From: Seiridium cupressi
Lineage: Eukaryota; Ascomycota; Sordariomycetes; Amphisphaeriales; Sporocadaceae
DNA: 64,000 bases
Assembly (NCBI GenBank): GCA_036674765.1
Contig: JARVKI010000012.1
Span: 186,001-250,000, forward strand
Direction: 5' to 3'
Shown here: positions 46,706 to 57,929 of the stretch, piece after piece
How positions within the stretch are numbered: the first letter of the stretch is position 1
How the letters are laid out: each line of letters opens with the position of its first letter
Position numbers and translations under genes: made by a program
The notes under the pieces: model-generated
What the model was told of the DNA's origin: nothing
Seen by the model: only the letters and a program-made list of their open reading frames with translations
The model's database searches: none

Positions 46706-47131
46706 TTACTGAAGAAACGGGATTTTACTAACTTGATTCGCTGGTGTAGATACACCGTCAGGGTATCTGGTCTCGAGGCCTGGCTCCGGTGGGTGCCATT
46801 CGGGCAGTATGGATGCTTTCTCTAGCGTCGAACCACCCCAGCTTGAACTCTCGGCGTTCACTTGCGAAGGTCTCCCACATCGCCTTATGCTATCACCTTC
46901 GAGTGATGAGAAATCATCTTCTCTCCGGGCATGGTCCTCTTCGATGCAATCCCAGCAGACAGGAGCCACACTGCCATCAGCGTGCGGGCAAGTGGTGACA
47001 GTCACTACTGTCTGAGGGCCCGGGCCTGCCTTTGTTTCTCTCATCTTTTTGCTTTTGATCCCTTTCTTGGTCTTGGGGCTGTTCTTGTTGCCAGAAACAA
47101 TAGAATTGAAGTCGTCATTGCCATACTCCAT
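46706..47131 (-). CDS. Related reading frame sharing the PEWHPPEPGLE motif
   Basis: An open frame of 141 codons directly upstream, on the same strand, of the type II membrane protein gene. It has a Cys pair plus His (T-T-C-P-H-A-D-G and C-W-D-C-I-E-E-D-H) that could bind zinc, and near its end L-P-E-W-H-P-P-E-P-G-L-E, nearly identical to the N terminus of its neighbour. No membrane helix follows. It may be (a) a truncated duplicate, (b) the first exon of the same gene, spliced over about 130 nt from a GTTAGT donor near 46730, or (c) a separate gene with unrecognised 3' exons. An in-frame upstream ATG lies at 47170. Confidence 0.45.
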   Translation of the reverse strand: MEYGNDDFNSIVSGNKNSPKTKKGIKSKKMRETKAGPGPQTVVTVTTCPHADGSVAPVCWDCIEEDHARREDDFSSLEGDSIRRCGRPSQVNAESSSWGGSTLEKASILPEWHPPEPGLETRYPDGVSTPANQVSKIPFLQ

Positions 47132-48182
47132 TGTCTTATTTCTTCCAGTCCCTTTAGGTATCAGATGCAAAGTGAAGCCAGCTCTCGGTTTCGTAATGTG
47201 AATTGGTTAGACAGGTTGTGAGGTCTGGAATCAATCCATGTAGTATGAGATACGTGCTATAGTGTCAAGTGTCAGATCGAGGAGAGGAGCATCGGGTTAT
47301 CCTGGTTCTCGAAGGCAATCGAATCGGGCCGTCCACACAAACACGTTAGAGCTGGGCTCATCAGGAGTAGCCATCCAATATCCTAGGGGGACGCAAGGGA
47401 TGTTATCGGCCAGATGGCTTAGATTCGACTTGGGGCTGAGATGCCTTTGTGGCATTTGTTTGCATATGCTGAACCTTGTTGATTTAGGGCAGGGTTCCAG
47501 CTCTGCAAAAGACCTTTAAGCACTGCATTGAATTAAACATATTATTAGAATGGTTTCTTCGTGGTAAAAGAGAGCACAATGAGTCAAGAGCTAGTTCGAG
47601 CAACCTCACGACCAGGGTGACTGGAAAAGGTGACCGGGAGCTGCCAAACCACGGCTGCTGGATTATTCGCAGGTTTTATTGAATGGCTAACCAGCCATGT
47701 TTCGTCCTACAACTAAGCTGGTTTCCTCGAAGCGCCAGTCTAGCGAGTTATCGTGGTCGCAAGTCCCTGCTGTCCGAGGTACATTCCAACAGGGTTCGGA
47801 AGCCCTGCTGCTTCAAAGCATTGCCCATTGTTTGCCTGCTCTCTGGGTCAATCAGAGCAGCGTATCATCTCCGCACCACAGCCCCTCGTCCGTCATGGTC
47901 GGAGAGTAATAGCGACGCCTGACCTTGGATTGTTTATGTAAATCATCATGTCCCTCGAGTCCTGGGGGCGACAGTCAATACTACCAGTCTATTCTGAGCG
48001 CCGCCACTGTCGAGTATCGCATACCAGACTGTTTACAGCAAATGCTACATCTGTCAAAGTTTGGCTGATCGCATCAAAGACTTTGAGCCTTACCAGCGCC
48101 ATTGACCTGGCGCAGATGTCGTCTGTATTGACCTCATCGATGCCACCAAAAGCATCATTCATAGAAATTGCCCATGTCTCGT
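47132..48182. other. Intergenic
   Basis: Spacer with several short overlapping frames and no family features. The left part is the promoter region of the membrane-protein genes and the right part the 3' flank of RRP43. Confidence 0.5.
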
Positions 48183-49208
48183 TCATTTTGTAGCTTGCTG
48201 AAAGTCATCCCACCTCGACTCCGCTATGCCGACTATTTCCCTGATCAATTCGGGACCCACGACTGTACCTCCGCTCTTTGATAGACCGAGGATCTTAGTC
48301 TCGCCAGCACTGCGATCAAGCACGACGGTAACAGTTTCATCGCACAAATTCTCCTCCAGTCGATCGGGGTCCACGAGTGTCCAGTATTTGCCACCACCCT
48401 TCTTCTGTCTCTCCTTTGCCGTAAAGATTGCTGTTGTGGTGGCCACAGGAGCCCCATGCAGGTTGAGCGGAAATTTCTCATGCGTGCAGAGAACCATCTC
48501 TCGATCCGGATCCCAGTGTGCTCGAGGTAGTTCGGTATCCCGCAGCGCAGCAAGAACAGCTGCCCATGCAGCATCAAATGGGTTGCCGTCGAATGAGATG
48601 AATAGGACGTCAACATACAACACCCAATAAGCCTTCACTATTTTCTCATTTGCAGGAGACTGGTCAGTCTCATCTTGTTCCATCTCTTCGCCACTCTTTT
48701 CATCGTTGTTCCCCTTCAGCCCTTCATCCTGGAATATGCGCAACTGAGAAATGTCCAACAGCTTCGAGCTATGTAACAATGAGTAGATTCGTGTGCTCAA
48801 CGTCTGCGCCAGCGTCGTGGGTGGCACACCCGGCAGGAAGTTCGGCGCGCATCCTGTTGCGAGTTCGATGTTCGGTACCAGCAGGTCGTAGTCCTTTGCC
48901 TCGTTCACCTTTGTCACGCTCGAAATATCCGAGGTCCGGTAATTGGGAATGGCAGAGGCCGGCAGCGTCTCGCCACGGACACCACATATCACTGTGGTAT
49001 CCCCAATGCGGACCACTGCACTTCCATGGGCATGTGATAGCGAAGATGTGTTGATGTTGTGTGGTCGGGCTTGCGTTGGCTGGCGTCCGTTTGTACGGGA
49101 CGAAGGGCTTTTTGGATCGCCGGGCTGTAGGTTGGCAAGCAAAAACGGATGCGGAGACAACTTTGCAAAAGTAGTACTTGAGAGCGTCAGGGAGGTTGAC
49201 GACGTCAT
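48183..49208 (-). CDS. RRP43: Exosome core subunit Rrp43 (RNase PH-like)
   Basis: Intronless gene, 341 residues. The product is a catalytically inactive RNase PH-fold ring subunit of the nuclear and cytoplasmic RNA exosome. Landmarks are the N-terminal P-H-P-F-L-L-A-N-L-Q-P-G segment, G-S-A-V-V-R-I-G-D-T-T-V-I-C-G-V-R-G-E, a middle region with A-Y-W-V-L-Y-V-D-V-L-F-I-S-F-D-G-N-P-F-D-A-A-W-A-A, and the late T-V-V-L-D-R-S-A-G-E. The pattern fits Rrp43/EXOSC8 better than Rrp42 or Rrp45. An acidic insertion of about 25 residues (E-E-M-E-Q-D-E-T-D) occurs before the central block. Confidence 0.88.
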   Translation of the reverse strand: MTSSTSLTLSSTTFAKLSPHPFLLANLQPGDPKSPSSRTNGRQPTQARPHNINTSSLSHAHGSAVVRIGDTTVICGVRGETLPASAIPNYRTSDISSVTKVNEAKDYDLLVPNIELATGCAPNFLPGVPPTTLAQTLSTRIYSLLHSSKLLDISQLRIFQDEGLKGNNDEKSGEEMEQDETDQSPANEKIVKAYWVLYVDVLFISFDGNPFDAAWAAVLAALRDTELPRAHWDPDREMVLCTHEKFPLNLHGAPVATTTAIFTAKERQKKGGGKYWTLVDPDRLEENLCDETVTVVLDRSAGETKILGLSKSGGTVVGPELIREIVGIAESRWDDFQQATK

Positions 49209-50045
49209 CTCGGCTTCGATTGATGTTGCGCAGAAGGCTACCTAGATTGGAATGGTAGGTCGCGGTGAAGCAGCTTCAAAATTTCGGCTTGCTATCTTAG
49301 GTCGGCGTGCTAGAATTACGCGGGGTGGTGGGGCTGATTTTGTTCCTCCAGATCTGCCAGGGGCTGACTGCTCTTGGCGGCTTATAAAGTGGTCTCTCAC
49401 TAACATTGTCCTCATTATTTTCTCTCTTTATACCGAACCTCTTGGAAAAGCGCCATCGTTCATAGACTTCCTTTTCTGAAGTGGTTTTTCCCATACCGCG
49501 AATGAGGATATATTAAGGCCCATTTTTAGTACGTTAAAATAGACGATAACGAAATAGGAATAAATAAATCGATAAAATTCCAACTGCTCGCTATTTCTCA
49601 ATACTATAATCTAGAAATGTTACAAAAATCTCTTGAAAAATCCAGAATTACATGGGAGCTATAATAAACGTGACGGGTGATGGTTTTTTTTTAAGCGATG
49701 CACTATAAAATATACGGAATAGCATGTTACGAGTATTGTTAGGTTACAAACCACTCCTCCTTACTGCTTCGCAAATAAGTTCACATTATCACTCTTATCC
49801 ACGGAAGAGAATGACTGCGATGGTGATACGTAACAGCATGTTGTCCAATAAGGTCTAGAGGTACCAGGAGCCCACGGGCCATCATCACTTATCGGATATA
49901 CTATCGAATATCGACAATGTTGCAACCCCCCGAAATATGTAGCATTCAGCTACCGGCTCAGCCAATGGGAATTTGTTAACCTTGTGAATGGTCATCGGGT
50001 GCTGAACTTACTACGGGCGAGTATCAAGGTCACTGTTGTATAAGC
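49209..50045. other. AT-rich intergenic
   Basis: Bases about 49500-49780 are clearly AT-rich with a T run near 49684, and no gene is present. The left end is the RRP43 promoter; the right end flanks the sulfotransferase pseudogene. Confidence 0.5.
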
Positions 50046-50949
50046 TCAACGCTTATGGAGTACAAAGATTCCCTCCACTGTCACTGCGACGATAACTCCT
50101 AGACCCACTGCCCAGATTTGGAAAAAGATTTCTGTGATCGTATTGGCCACTTGGTCCGCCACTTCTGTATCGTTGGCTCTTGGCAGTGGTCCGTCGGGAA
50201 CAGGCAGATCAAGGAAGTCACACAACGGCTTCCAGCCTTCATTGAGATCCATTGTAAGAAGTTTGTCATGCGGCACAATGTCTCTGATGATAGCATTCCA
50301 GTCCAGTAGAAGGCCTGTCTCTACCCATCAGACTTTTCTCGTCATACAGACAACACGAGGACTTATATAATTACGAATTGGGATTTGCTTCCACTGTCCC
50401 ATCGTCCAGAATTATCTGTGTGTTTTTTCCGAAGTCCAGAGAGAGGGGTGGGAACCATCTCCAGCCAGGAATCGGCCACATCATATACGGAAGCCATGCT
50501 TGCCTGGAATCTGCGGCGACACGTTTGATGCTCTCGAGCCCTCGTTCTAGATCGCGCATGATAAGAACAAATTTAGCCTCTGGATAGATCTCCATAAACT
50601 CAGGTATGAAATCAATGGGTGGCATGTCAGTCACTGCCACGAAACCTGCAGTCAGCTCTTTCAAAAGCCGTTTGAGGACAGCTGTGTCACCCCTGAGCTT
50701 AGCTTTGTAGGCTAGCACCCATTTCTTGCAGTATGCTGTTCCATGATTGCTAAGGATGGTGGTCGTTAGCTAGTGAGTCAACTTACCGTCTTTCCGCGAG
50801 AGACCCTGAGTCCCACCGTGTAGTACTGGTCCTTTTCAGGGTTGTTCTAACGCTAGTTGCATCGTGACGGTGCCGGTAAGCGAGTAGCCAGCTCCAATAA
50901 CCTGCAGCCTGCTTGCTGGGTTGGTCGGGATCGAAAGAATGCCGCCCAT
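50046..50949 (-). pseudogene. Sulfotransferase-family (P-loop) gene with disabling lesions
   Basis: The reading starts at 50949 with M-G-G-I-L-S-I-P-T-N-P, typical of fungal sulfotransferase-like proteins (family often listed as Sulfotransfer_4). It continues G-A-G-Y-S-L-T-G-T-V, close to the P-loop-like PAPS-binding motif. A TGA at about 50842 interrupts it just before G-P-V-L-H-G-G-T-Q. A 51-nt intron (50786-50736) then restores A-Y-C-K-K-W-V and the long middle exon (V-A-V-T-D-M-P-P-I-D-F-I-P-E). The final part (W-N-A-I-I-R-D-I-V-P-H-D-K-L-L, then a hydrophobic C-terminal helix) lies in a frame that no GT-AG junction at 50370-50310 joins correctly. So there is one premature stop and one frame mismatch. 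Sequencing errors are the alternative. Confidence 0.72.
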
Positions 50950-51854
50950 GTTGAGTGCCACTTGGACTCGTGGTGATAGGCGAGACTATAACGCTTTGTC
51001 AAAAGTGTGAGAGAGAACGATGTTCGTTGTTTTTCAGACCAAATTATATCCCGGATCTGTCAAGAAATGATTTATTCTGATTTCTGATGCAACATGAAGT
51101 GGGGCAGTAACTGAACTATAATTGATGGCCGCTACTATTTGCACCATGAGCCTTACCACCCAGTTGATATCATTTGATATGCCTTGTTATTGACGTGAGT
51201 CGGGCGACCGCATGGCAGGAATTTAGCAGGTCTGATTATGAACATGAAGCTCTATACCAATAGACTAGTTTCACTGCGGGTTCTAAAATCAGTGCTATAG
51301 CCGGGAAAGACGTGGCCTTCTGATTTACGCAGTGTCGATTAATTAGGATACGCGATAGCATTAGGATATTAGGCAGCGTAGTAAAATGTCTTAATATGTA
51401 AAGAGCAAAGGACTGTATCATTGCTTCATGTTTTACATGTTAAGCGGCACCACTGTGCTTTCTCCCATCTGACTTTACTTCAGTGTTTTCATTGTTATGG
51501 AATGCTTACCGGCCACATCGCCCCTGTTCCAGTGATCGGTATTTAGGAGCTACTTGGCGGGACTAGATAGTAAGATCAACTTCACATAATGAATCGACTC
51601 TGTCTGGTCACTTTTGTTCGTGTGCCTAAGACTAAAAGTATCGGAGAATGTGGCTTCTGCGGCCAAATATAGCTGCGACACCTTAAATAACATAAATCCG
51701 CGCGGAATAGTGTGGGGGTGGCAGTCACTTAACCAATCGGCAGTGCAACAGATCATGCAGGTTATGAAGGCTCTTCATGCTCATTGTCCGCTAGGTAACT
51801 TCTAATGCAACTAGTTCTTCGCGCCTCTTCTCTTCCATGTCCTTACCACGCATC
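50950..51854. other. Intergenic, AT-rich in parts
   Basis: No gene recognised. Short frames at 51236-51805 overlap on both strands. Confidence 0.5.
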
Positions 51855-52395
51855 TCAGCCAGCCCGGGACATCGCTACTAGCAAAGGGGAGGCATCCATG
51901 TAGAACTCGGCGGCCCTAATCAGGCCTTTCTCCTCGCCAGATGTCACCAAATGGAAGACGGCCATGGCTGGGACAGTGACCAGCTCCCTCTCGGGATCGG
52001 CCTTCACCCGCCACGATATATGACAGGACTGGTATATCTTATCGTTCCCGAAAAGATCGGTACTCACGGTCAGTACCTCAATCGATGAGGCTGGTTCTTC
52101 GGACAGCTTACCGAATATGTCGATCTCGTGATGCATGCTTTCGAGATTTGGCCAAATCGCCTCGAAATACTTTCTTATAGCAGCCAGTCCCTCCAACTTC
52201 GGCGTGTTGGCAAACTGCATTTGAGCATCCTGAGTGTAGATCGTTGCCAGCCCTTCGGGGTCGAGTGAGTCACCAACGGTATGAAACTATCTTCTGTCAG
52301 CGTAGTCTACGCTTTACCTGCAAGGCAAGAAATAGGTACGCTACCCTTAGTAGCCACTCGCGAGTCTCGGTCGATGTAGTCGGGACGAAAGCCAT
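51855..52395 (-). CDS. SnoaL/NTF2-like small protein
   Basis: Exons 52395-52345 and 52286-51855 flank a 58-nt intron (GTAGCG donor, CGCTGAC branch, TAG acceptor; phase 0), giving 160 residues. The product looks like the NTF2-like alpha+beta cone fold used by SnoaL-like cyclases, isomerases and many proteins of unknown role. The N-terminal helix (E-T-R-E-W-L-L-R-F-H-T-V) is followed by D-P-E-G-L-A-T-I-Y-T-Q-D-A-Q-M-Q-F-A-N, G-L-A-A-I-R-K-Y-F-E-A-I-W and beta-strand segments ending near I-R-A-A-E-F-Y-M-D-A-S-P. Catalytic residues cannot be named. It sits beside the sulfotransferase pseudogene, but no biosynthetic cluster is visible. Confidence 0.75.
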
Positions 52396-54765
52396 TATTA
52401 CTTGCTGCAACTCTTGAGAAGTAATCATTAAGTTGTCTACATTGTTTGCAACTGGAATATAGAGTATTTATAATTGAACTGTTATTCATTCCTGCTGCCT
52501 CAAAAGCTGCGACGACCTCTATCGGAAGCTGGAGAATTAGTCAGGGCAAATCACCATTTTCCCTTTTGGGAAAGACTCGAAGTATCGCGACCCACCCGAG
52601 CAGGTCCGCGGGAACAGATGCTTACACTCGGACAACATAGATTTTTCAGCGATGTGAGCATGCTACATGTCAACAGCGACATGACAAGTTCTACGAGCAG
52701 AGTATCGAATTCGAGGTTAGAACATTGATGTGCATCGGTCGGATCACCAGCACAGGACCGTCGGAGAACCAGGGCCCGCTCTTCGGCACCGTCAAGTCGG
52801 ATGTGACCAGTTGATACAGTTTCATTGACTTAGCCGCCCCGAAATGTGTGCTTCCTGCCAGCGACTCAATAACAAGCGAATGCATGGTGCACTGAAGCCA
52901 GTCCTTACCACGGTCTGTGAACGTCACATTGCTGAGATGTCGCAATCACCATATACGAGTCTGGATCGTACGTGTGCTGTACACAACCCGAATTGCAATG
53001 CAACACCACCAAGCAATTGTGGACAGCCATTGGATGCGCTCTACCAACAGTCCGGAACGCATATATTGCAAAACCAACGCCCACGTCATTGACCTGAATG
53101 AGACGCCGGCAACTTCGGCCTTTACCAAGAGAGGCCAGGACCAGAGATCATCTTTGACCCTTTTTGATCACGACAGAATTTCACGGGGGGTTTTCCCATG
53201 CTCGGATGCAGTGTGAAAGACGTACGGAGGTGGAGCGGCCAGGATAGGTGAGCTCCCGCCAATGGCAGCGACCGTGTTGCCGCCGACCATGCGACCCGCT
53301 GAACCGGCCATCGTCAAGCTCCCCATTTGTTCTGTCGAATCCAAGCCCAACCTCTCGCCACACCAAGCTTCGCCCAGCATGCTCCCCTGGCGAGAATCGC
53401 GGACGCCACTGCAATGCTAGCTCCCATTCGATGCGATCCTGCGGCCGCCAAAATGAACCATGCGGCATGCCCTCCATTCCAGGTCCGGCCTATCAACCAT
53501 GCCAGCCAACAGCAGGCCTCCCCCAGGGTCCTTGACTCTTGCTCATTGTTGGCTCCCTTGGGTCTGGCTCTAGCACGAGCTTGCTCCCGCAGGATGTTGT
53601 ACATACATTGTACCTGTCTGCTGGTACTGCTTCGATCGCTGCACGTAAGTGCGCCCGCCAAATGGAGAATCTGCCGATTCCACCGTTGCAGTGTAACCTC
53701 ACGCACATGCATTACCTACCGAAATAGCCACCGGGGTAAGCAATGTCGATGCTGTTCTCCCTGTCCATCTTGGGAGCTTCAGCCGCCAACGACGAATGAT
53801 GAATTGTCCAGTGGAGCAGAGTTCTGCATGCGCGGTCCCTCGCACAAGACCCTTGTCGGCGTGCCGATGCCTCCCGCCTCTTAGACCACTGTGATAACGG
53901 CCCGCCAAGGGTACGAGGCCTGCGAGGAAGCTCACACCTCTCAAGCGCCCTGCCATATCTTGCATATGCCCACCTGTTCCGTGCAACCTGCAGTCTGCGG
54001 GGAACAACCACTTTCGCGACCAGCCAATATTAAAGTGCGGTCAGCCGCTGGGCCCTGAGCCACCCCCGGGGACAATCACACTGACCTGCCGGGTCTTCAC
54101 TTCACACCAGGTCTTCCCTGCTTTTCATTGACTGACTGACTGACTGACTGACCGACCTGGTGTTGAGCTTGACTTGCAGGACCCCGTCACCGCTGGCCCA
54201 AGTTCACAAATTTTCCAATATTGCGGATTACACTGCCGTTCGCGCGCGCGGTTGAGCGTCACCTGAGATTGTCAATCAACTTGCCCACGTTCCCATCCTC
54301 CCAAGTGGACCTGGCCTAGATATACTGGGGCACATCCCTTGGTATTGCCTATAACCTCCAAGCCTACCTCGAATGACTAGAGAAACTCTATCACGCCACG
54401 ACGCGCGTTAGATGCTATTTTCTCTTCCCATTTCCCTTCGAATCCGATGGAGTACAAGTAGTCAGGGAATCGAACAGCTCTCGCCGCGCATTCCTGACCC
54501 TACGCCTTAACCTTAGCCAACTTGGATACACAGATGGAGTAGCTTAAGCAATTTAACCGACAGTCCTGAGACGCGAAACAACACAATCCTCGGTACTCCA
54601 TGGACAAAGACACTATCATAGAAACCTAGGACGATTCTTGGGCTTTTACGATAAAGAATTGACAGGCCCGAAGACACAACCTGGATGCACAGCGTTCAAA
54701 ATTGTTTGGTATGAGCTAGGTGCTGAGGCTGATACCATTTCGTCCGAGTCTCACACGCTTTGAAG
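52396..54765. other. 2.4-kb interval with unresolved coding-like pieces
   Basis: On the minus strand, protein-like segments occur at about 53790-53710 (M-D-R-E-N-S-I-D-I-A-Y-P-G-G-Y-F-G), 53330-53168 and 52925-52691. They could be exons or relics of one gene, but I could not build a model with consistent frames and recognise no family. A TGAC microsatellite lies at 54129-54152. The right end is the ferric reductase promoter. Confidence 0.4.
54129..54152 (+). repeat. (TGAC)6 microsatellite
   Basis: Six perfect tetranucleotide units, about 600 bp upstream of the ferric reductase start. Confidence 0.95.
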
Positions 54766-57378
54766 ATGGCGGCGAAGGCGCGAGCGCTCGTAGAGGAGAC
54801 CACCCAGGCCCTCACGCAACTTGGAAAGCGAATACACATACCGTTGACTTCGACAAGTCCGCCGGGTCTAGTGGAAGCTCTTACCGTGGATCCTTGGGAT
54901 CAGTCCGGCAAGTATGCGCTTGGCTGGACATACTTCTCTTTGGCGTTGATGGGCTGTGTATTGCTCGTGAGGATATGGCATTGGTGGCAAGACAAGATTC
55001 GGCAAGCTATCTACAAGCAAGAGGTGGAGAGACATTATGAGGATCTGTATAGCTTGGACCCTGGCTACGCACACACTGCGATGCAGACCGGCCAGACCGG
55101 GCGGCATTTCTTTGCCGAAAACAAAGAGGAGAAGAGAGACTTCAAACCCAAAACCGACTTCTCATCCATAGGCCCACTGCTCGACACACTTGCACTGTTC
55201 AGATGGGTTTTCTACAGGCCGATCCCGGACCTCGTATGGCGGAAACAACGACTTACTTTCTCCTCGCTTGCTGTGCTGGCCATCGGCTTCATCGCGCTAG
55301 CATTTGTCACGCTATACACCTTCCTCCTGCAGCCTCTGTACTGGCAGAGCATCCAGTATGGGTCTCCGCCCGTCGCAATCCGTGCTGGAATGATGGCAGT
55401 GGCCATGACGCCGTGGATCATTGCCACCAGCATGAAAGCCAATGTGCTCACATTGATCACAGGAATCGGACCAGAGAGACTAAACGTTCTCCATCGGTGG
55501 GCAGGATATTTGTGTCTATTCCTGTCACTGGTGCATACAATTCCATTTTACGTCCAGCCTGTGTGGGATGACGGAGGCATGGCAACCTTCTCGCGCCTGT
55601 TCCCAGAGGGCAGCGGTGTCATCTACGGTACAGGCATTGCCTGCCTGGTGCCCCTCATATGGTTGTGCGTTGCCTCGCTTCCCTTTATCCGCAGGATCGC
55701 CTTCGAGCTTTTTGTCATGCTGCATGTACCAGTTGGTGCCGTCTACGTCGGTGTTTTATTTTGGCATACGAAGAACTACCTCGCCTCGTGGGACTATCTT
55801 TACGCCTCAGTCGCGATTTGGGTACTTTGCTACGTTGTGCGATTCTTCAACCTCAACTGGACGAAACCATGGCGTCTTGCCTTCATGGTCGGAGACGAGG
55901 CTGCCATTACATTGATGACGGAGAACGCTATCAAGGTCACGATTCCTACTCAGATGAAGTGGAGGCCCGGCCAATACGTGTACCTGCGGATGCCAGGGAT
56001 CTCGTTCTTCGACAACCACCCGTTCACGATATCGTCGTTGTGCAGCGAAGACTTTCCATCCGAATATGGTGAGCAATACCGTGACTGCGTCCTTGTGTTC
56101 AAGCCATATGGCGGGTTCACGCGCAGAGTGCTAGAGACGGCGCTCGAGAAAGGCCCTTTCCATACCTACAGAGCCTACCTCGACGGACCTTACGGTGGCA
56201 TGCGTCGGGAACTGGCCGCATTCGACACCTGCATTCTGATCGCAGGAGGAAGTGGCATCACCTCACTCATGTCGCAATTGTTGAATCTCATCAAGCGGAT
56301 GAGAGACGGAAAAGCCATCACCAAGAAGGTTGTTGTCATCTGGGCGCTGAAACGCCTCGAGTCGATGGACTGGTTCCGGGAAGAGCTTCGAATCTGTAGA
56401 GAATCTGCACCGCCAGAGAGCGTGACTTGCAAATTTTTTGTAACCTCGGCTGTGAGGCAGCGGCCTATGGGTCCCGGCCAACAGCGTGCGCCAGGACACT
56501 TAAGTCATATGTTTCACGACAAGCTAGACGGCTTCGTAGCTGGCATTGCGTCGAAGCGCAACTCGGTGTATATCCGAGATGAGGCACAAGGCGACGCTGA
56601 TTATGAGCAAGAGCTGCGTGCGGAAGATGAAGACAGAATCACTGCTCTCCCGCCACAGCAATACCTACAGCCTCACCATCTACCTCCTCAACGAGCACCG
56701 CTGGCCAACCGTGAGTCTTGCCAAGAGGAATCTCTCGCTAGGTTAGAGGGACGAGGAGACGATGATGTCGAGGGCTACGATGCACCGCCTCAAGCACCAT
56801 CTTCAGAATACCCCGAGGACAAACCCCAGCGACAGTTCCATTTCCCTCCTATTCAGATACGAACAGAGCAAAAGCCTCACTTCAACTTCGCACCCTCTTC
56901 ACCTCGCAAAGTCGACACATCAAATGTTCAAACGCCGGAAAGACGGTCGGAACAGCCGTCGCAAGATCTCCCGGGCCCTCCCGAGCTTGCTCACCTGCGG
57001 ACCACAAATCTACCGAATCAAGGAGTGCGGCCCACATCAACATTCGGGCCTCCATCGGGTTTCGACTTTGGGTTCCCGGAAACACCCACCGAGTTCCAGA
57101 AGTCGCTGATGCGCTTCGCCTTCCCGGTACCGCATCAGATCGATGGCGGATGGAGTGTGGAATACGGCAGACCTGATCTAGGGTACATGCTCAAGGAGTG
57201 GGCGACAGGTGGCGCGGATGGACGTGGCATTCTTGGTCGAAGGACAGCCGTCTTCGTCTGCGGGCCACCGAGTATGCGCGTTGGCGTCGCAACCACGGTA
57301 GCACGGCTACAGGCGGAGATCTGGGGAGATCCCCTACTGGAGGAGATCTTTCTGCATACGGAGAACTATGCACTATAA
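54766..57378 (+). CDS. Ferric-chelate reductase (FRE family)
   Basis: Intronless gene, 870 residues. It is a plasma-membrane flavocytochrome that moves electrons from NADPH through FAD and two hemes to extracellular ferric (or cupric) ions, before high-affinity iron uptake. Membrane helices begin at about residue 50 and continue to about 360. The bis-heme histidines are H243 and H257 (H-R-W-A-G-Y helix) and H320 and H334, each pair spaced 14 as in the family. The FAD motif H-P-F-T-I-S-S is at about 419-425 and the NADPH motif G-G-S-G-I-T-S at about 494-500. The C-terminal C-G-P-P-S-M motif is near the end. An unusual Pro/Gln/Glu-rich insertion of about 200 residues (about 600-780) splits the NADP domain. 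NADPH oxidase is less likely given the N-terminal layout. Confidence 0.92.
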   Translation: MAAKARALVEETTQALTQLGKRIHIPLTSTSPPGLVEALTVDPWDQSGKYALGWTYFSLALMGCVLLVRIWHWWQDKIRQAIYKQEVERHYEDLYSLDPGYAHTAMQTGQTGRHFFAENKEEKRDFKPKTDFSSIGPLLDTLALFRWVFYRPIPDLVWRKQRLTFSSLAVLAIGFIALAFVTLYTFLLQPLYWQSIQYGSPPVAIRAGMMAVAMTPWIIATSMKANVLTLITGIGPERLNVLHRWAGYLCLFLSLVHTIPFYVQPVWDDGGMATFSRLFPEGSGVIYGTGIACLVPLIWLCVASLPFIRRIAFELFVMLHVPVGAVYVGVLFWHTKNYLASWDYLYASVAIWVLCYVVRFFNLNWTKPWRLAFMVGDEAAITLMTENAIKVTIPTQMKWRPGQYVYLRMPGISFFDNHPFTISSLCSEDFPSEYGEQYRDCVLVFKPYGGFTRRVLETALEKGPFHTYRAYLDGPYGGMRRELAAFDTCILIAGGSGITSLMSQLLNLIKRMRDGKAITKKVVVIWALKRLESMDWFREELRICRESAPPESVTCKFFVTSAVRQRPMGPGQQRAPGHLSHMFHDKLDGFVAGIASKRNSVYIRDEAQGDADYEQELRAEDEDRITALPPQQYLQPHHLPPQRAPLANRESCQEESLARLEGRGDDDVEGYDAPPQAPSSEYPEDKPQRQFHFPPIQIRTEQKPHFNFAPSSPRKVDTSNVQTPERRSEQPSQDLPGPPELAHLRTTNLPNQGVRPTSTFGPPSGFDFGFPETPTEFQKSLMRFAFPVPHQIDGGWSVEYGRPDLGYMLKEWATGGADGRGILGRRTAVFVCGPPSMRVGVATTVARLQAEIWGDPLLEEIFLHTENYAL

Positions 57379-57929
57379 GAAAGGGGCCACAAACCCTATT
57401 GTATATATACACACTATCAGTGATGAGCGCCACACAGCGTCTTCCTGGCTTGCAAACGGAGCAGGCAGAGTGGAAAGGAAAAGCGTGCAAATGTGGGCGT
57501 TGCTTTTATATGTTTGAGAGATACCAAAGCTATACAGGACAGGGCACACCGGATGTGTACCATATTACAAGTTAATGAACTCAAGATATCCGACAAGCAT
57601 GTTGAATCTATTGCGTTTCAGGAAATTGCTCAACAAATATCTATCATGATCGAGTCCCTACCTTTTTACTTCCGCGATGGCGTGCTTAGGACTGTTGATA
57701 TTTGTACTCCTCTGTGACATGGCCAAGAACAGACTACCCCTTCCTCTATATTCGGCGGCAGGCCAAAGGAGTGCGTGCCATCTGGTCATTGTTCGCATCA
57801 ATCCAAAGCCACTTTGTATATAGCCCCCATAACGAGGTCATCCAGTTCCTCCAAGCACCCAATCACCCAATTATCCAATCAAAAGTCTCCTACACCCTTC
57901 CACCGCTTCCAATTATAAACGACCCAACA
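57379..57929. other. Intergenic between convergent genes
   Basis: 3' flanks of the ferric reductase and DUF202 genes. No further gene is seen. Confidence 0.55.

Noticed and set aside
54421..54500. TTCGA-containing segment suggesting a tRNA T-arm on the minus strand
   Set aside because: The flanking bases do not pair into a T-stem and no acceptor or anticodon arms are found. No tRNA was identified in the window by eye.
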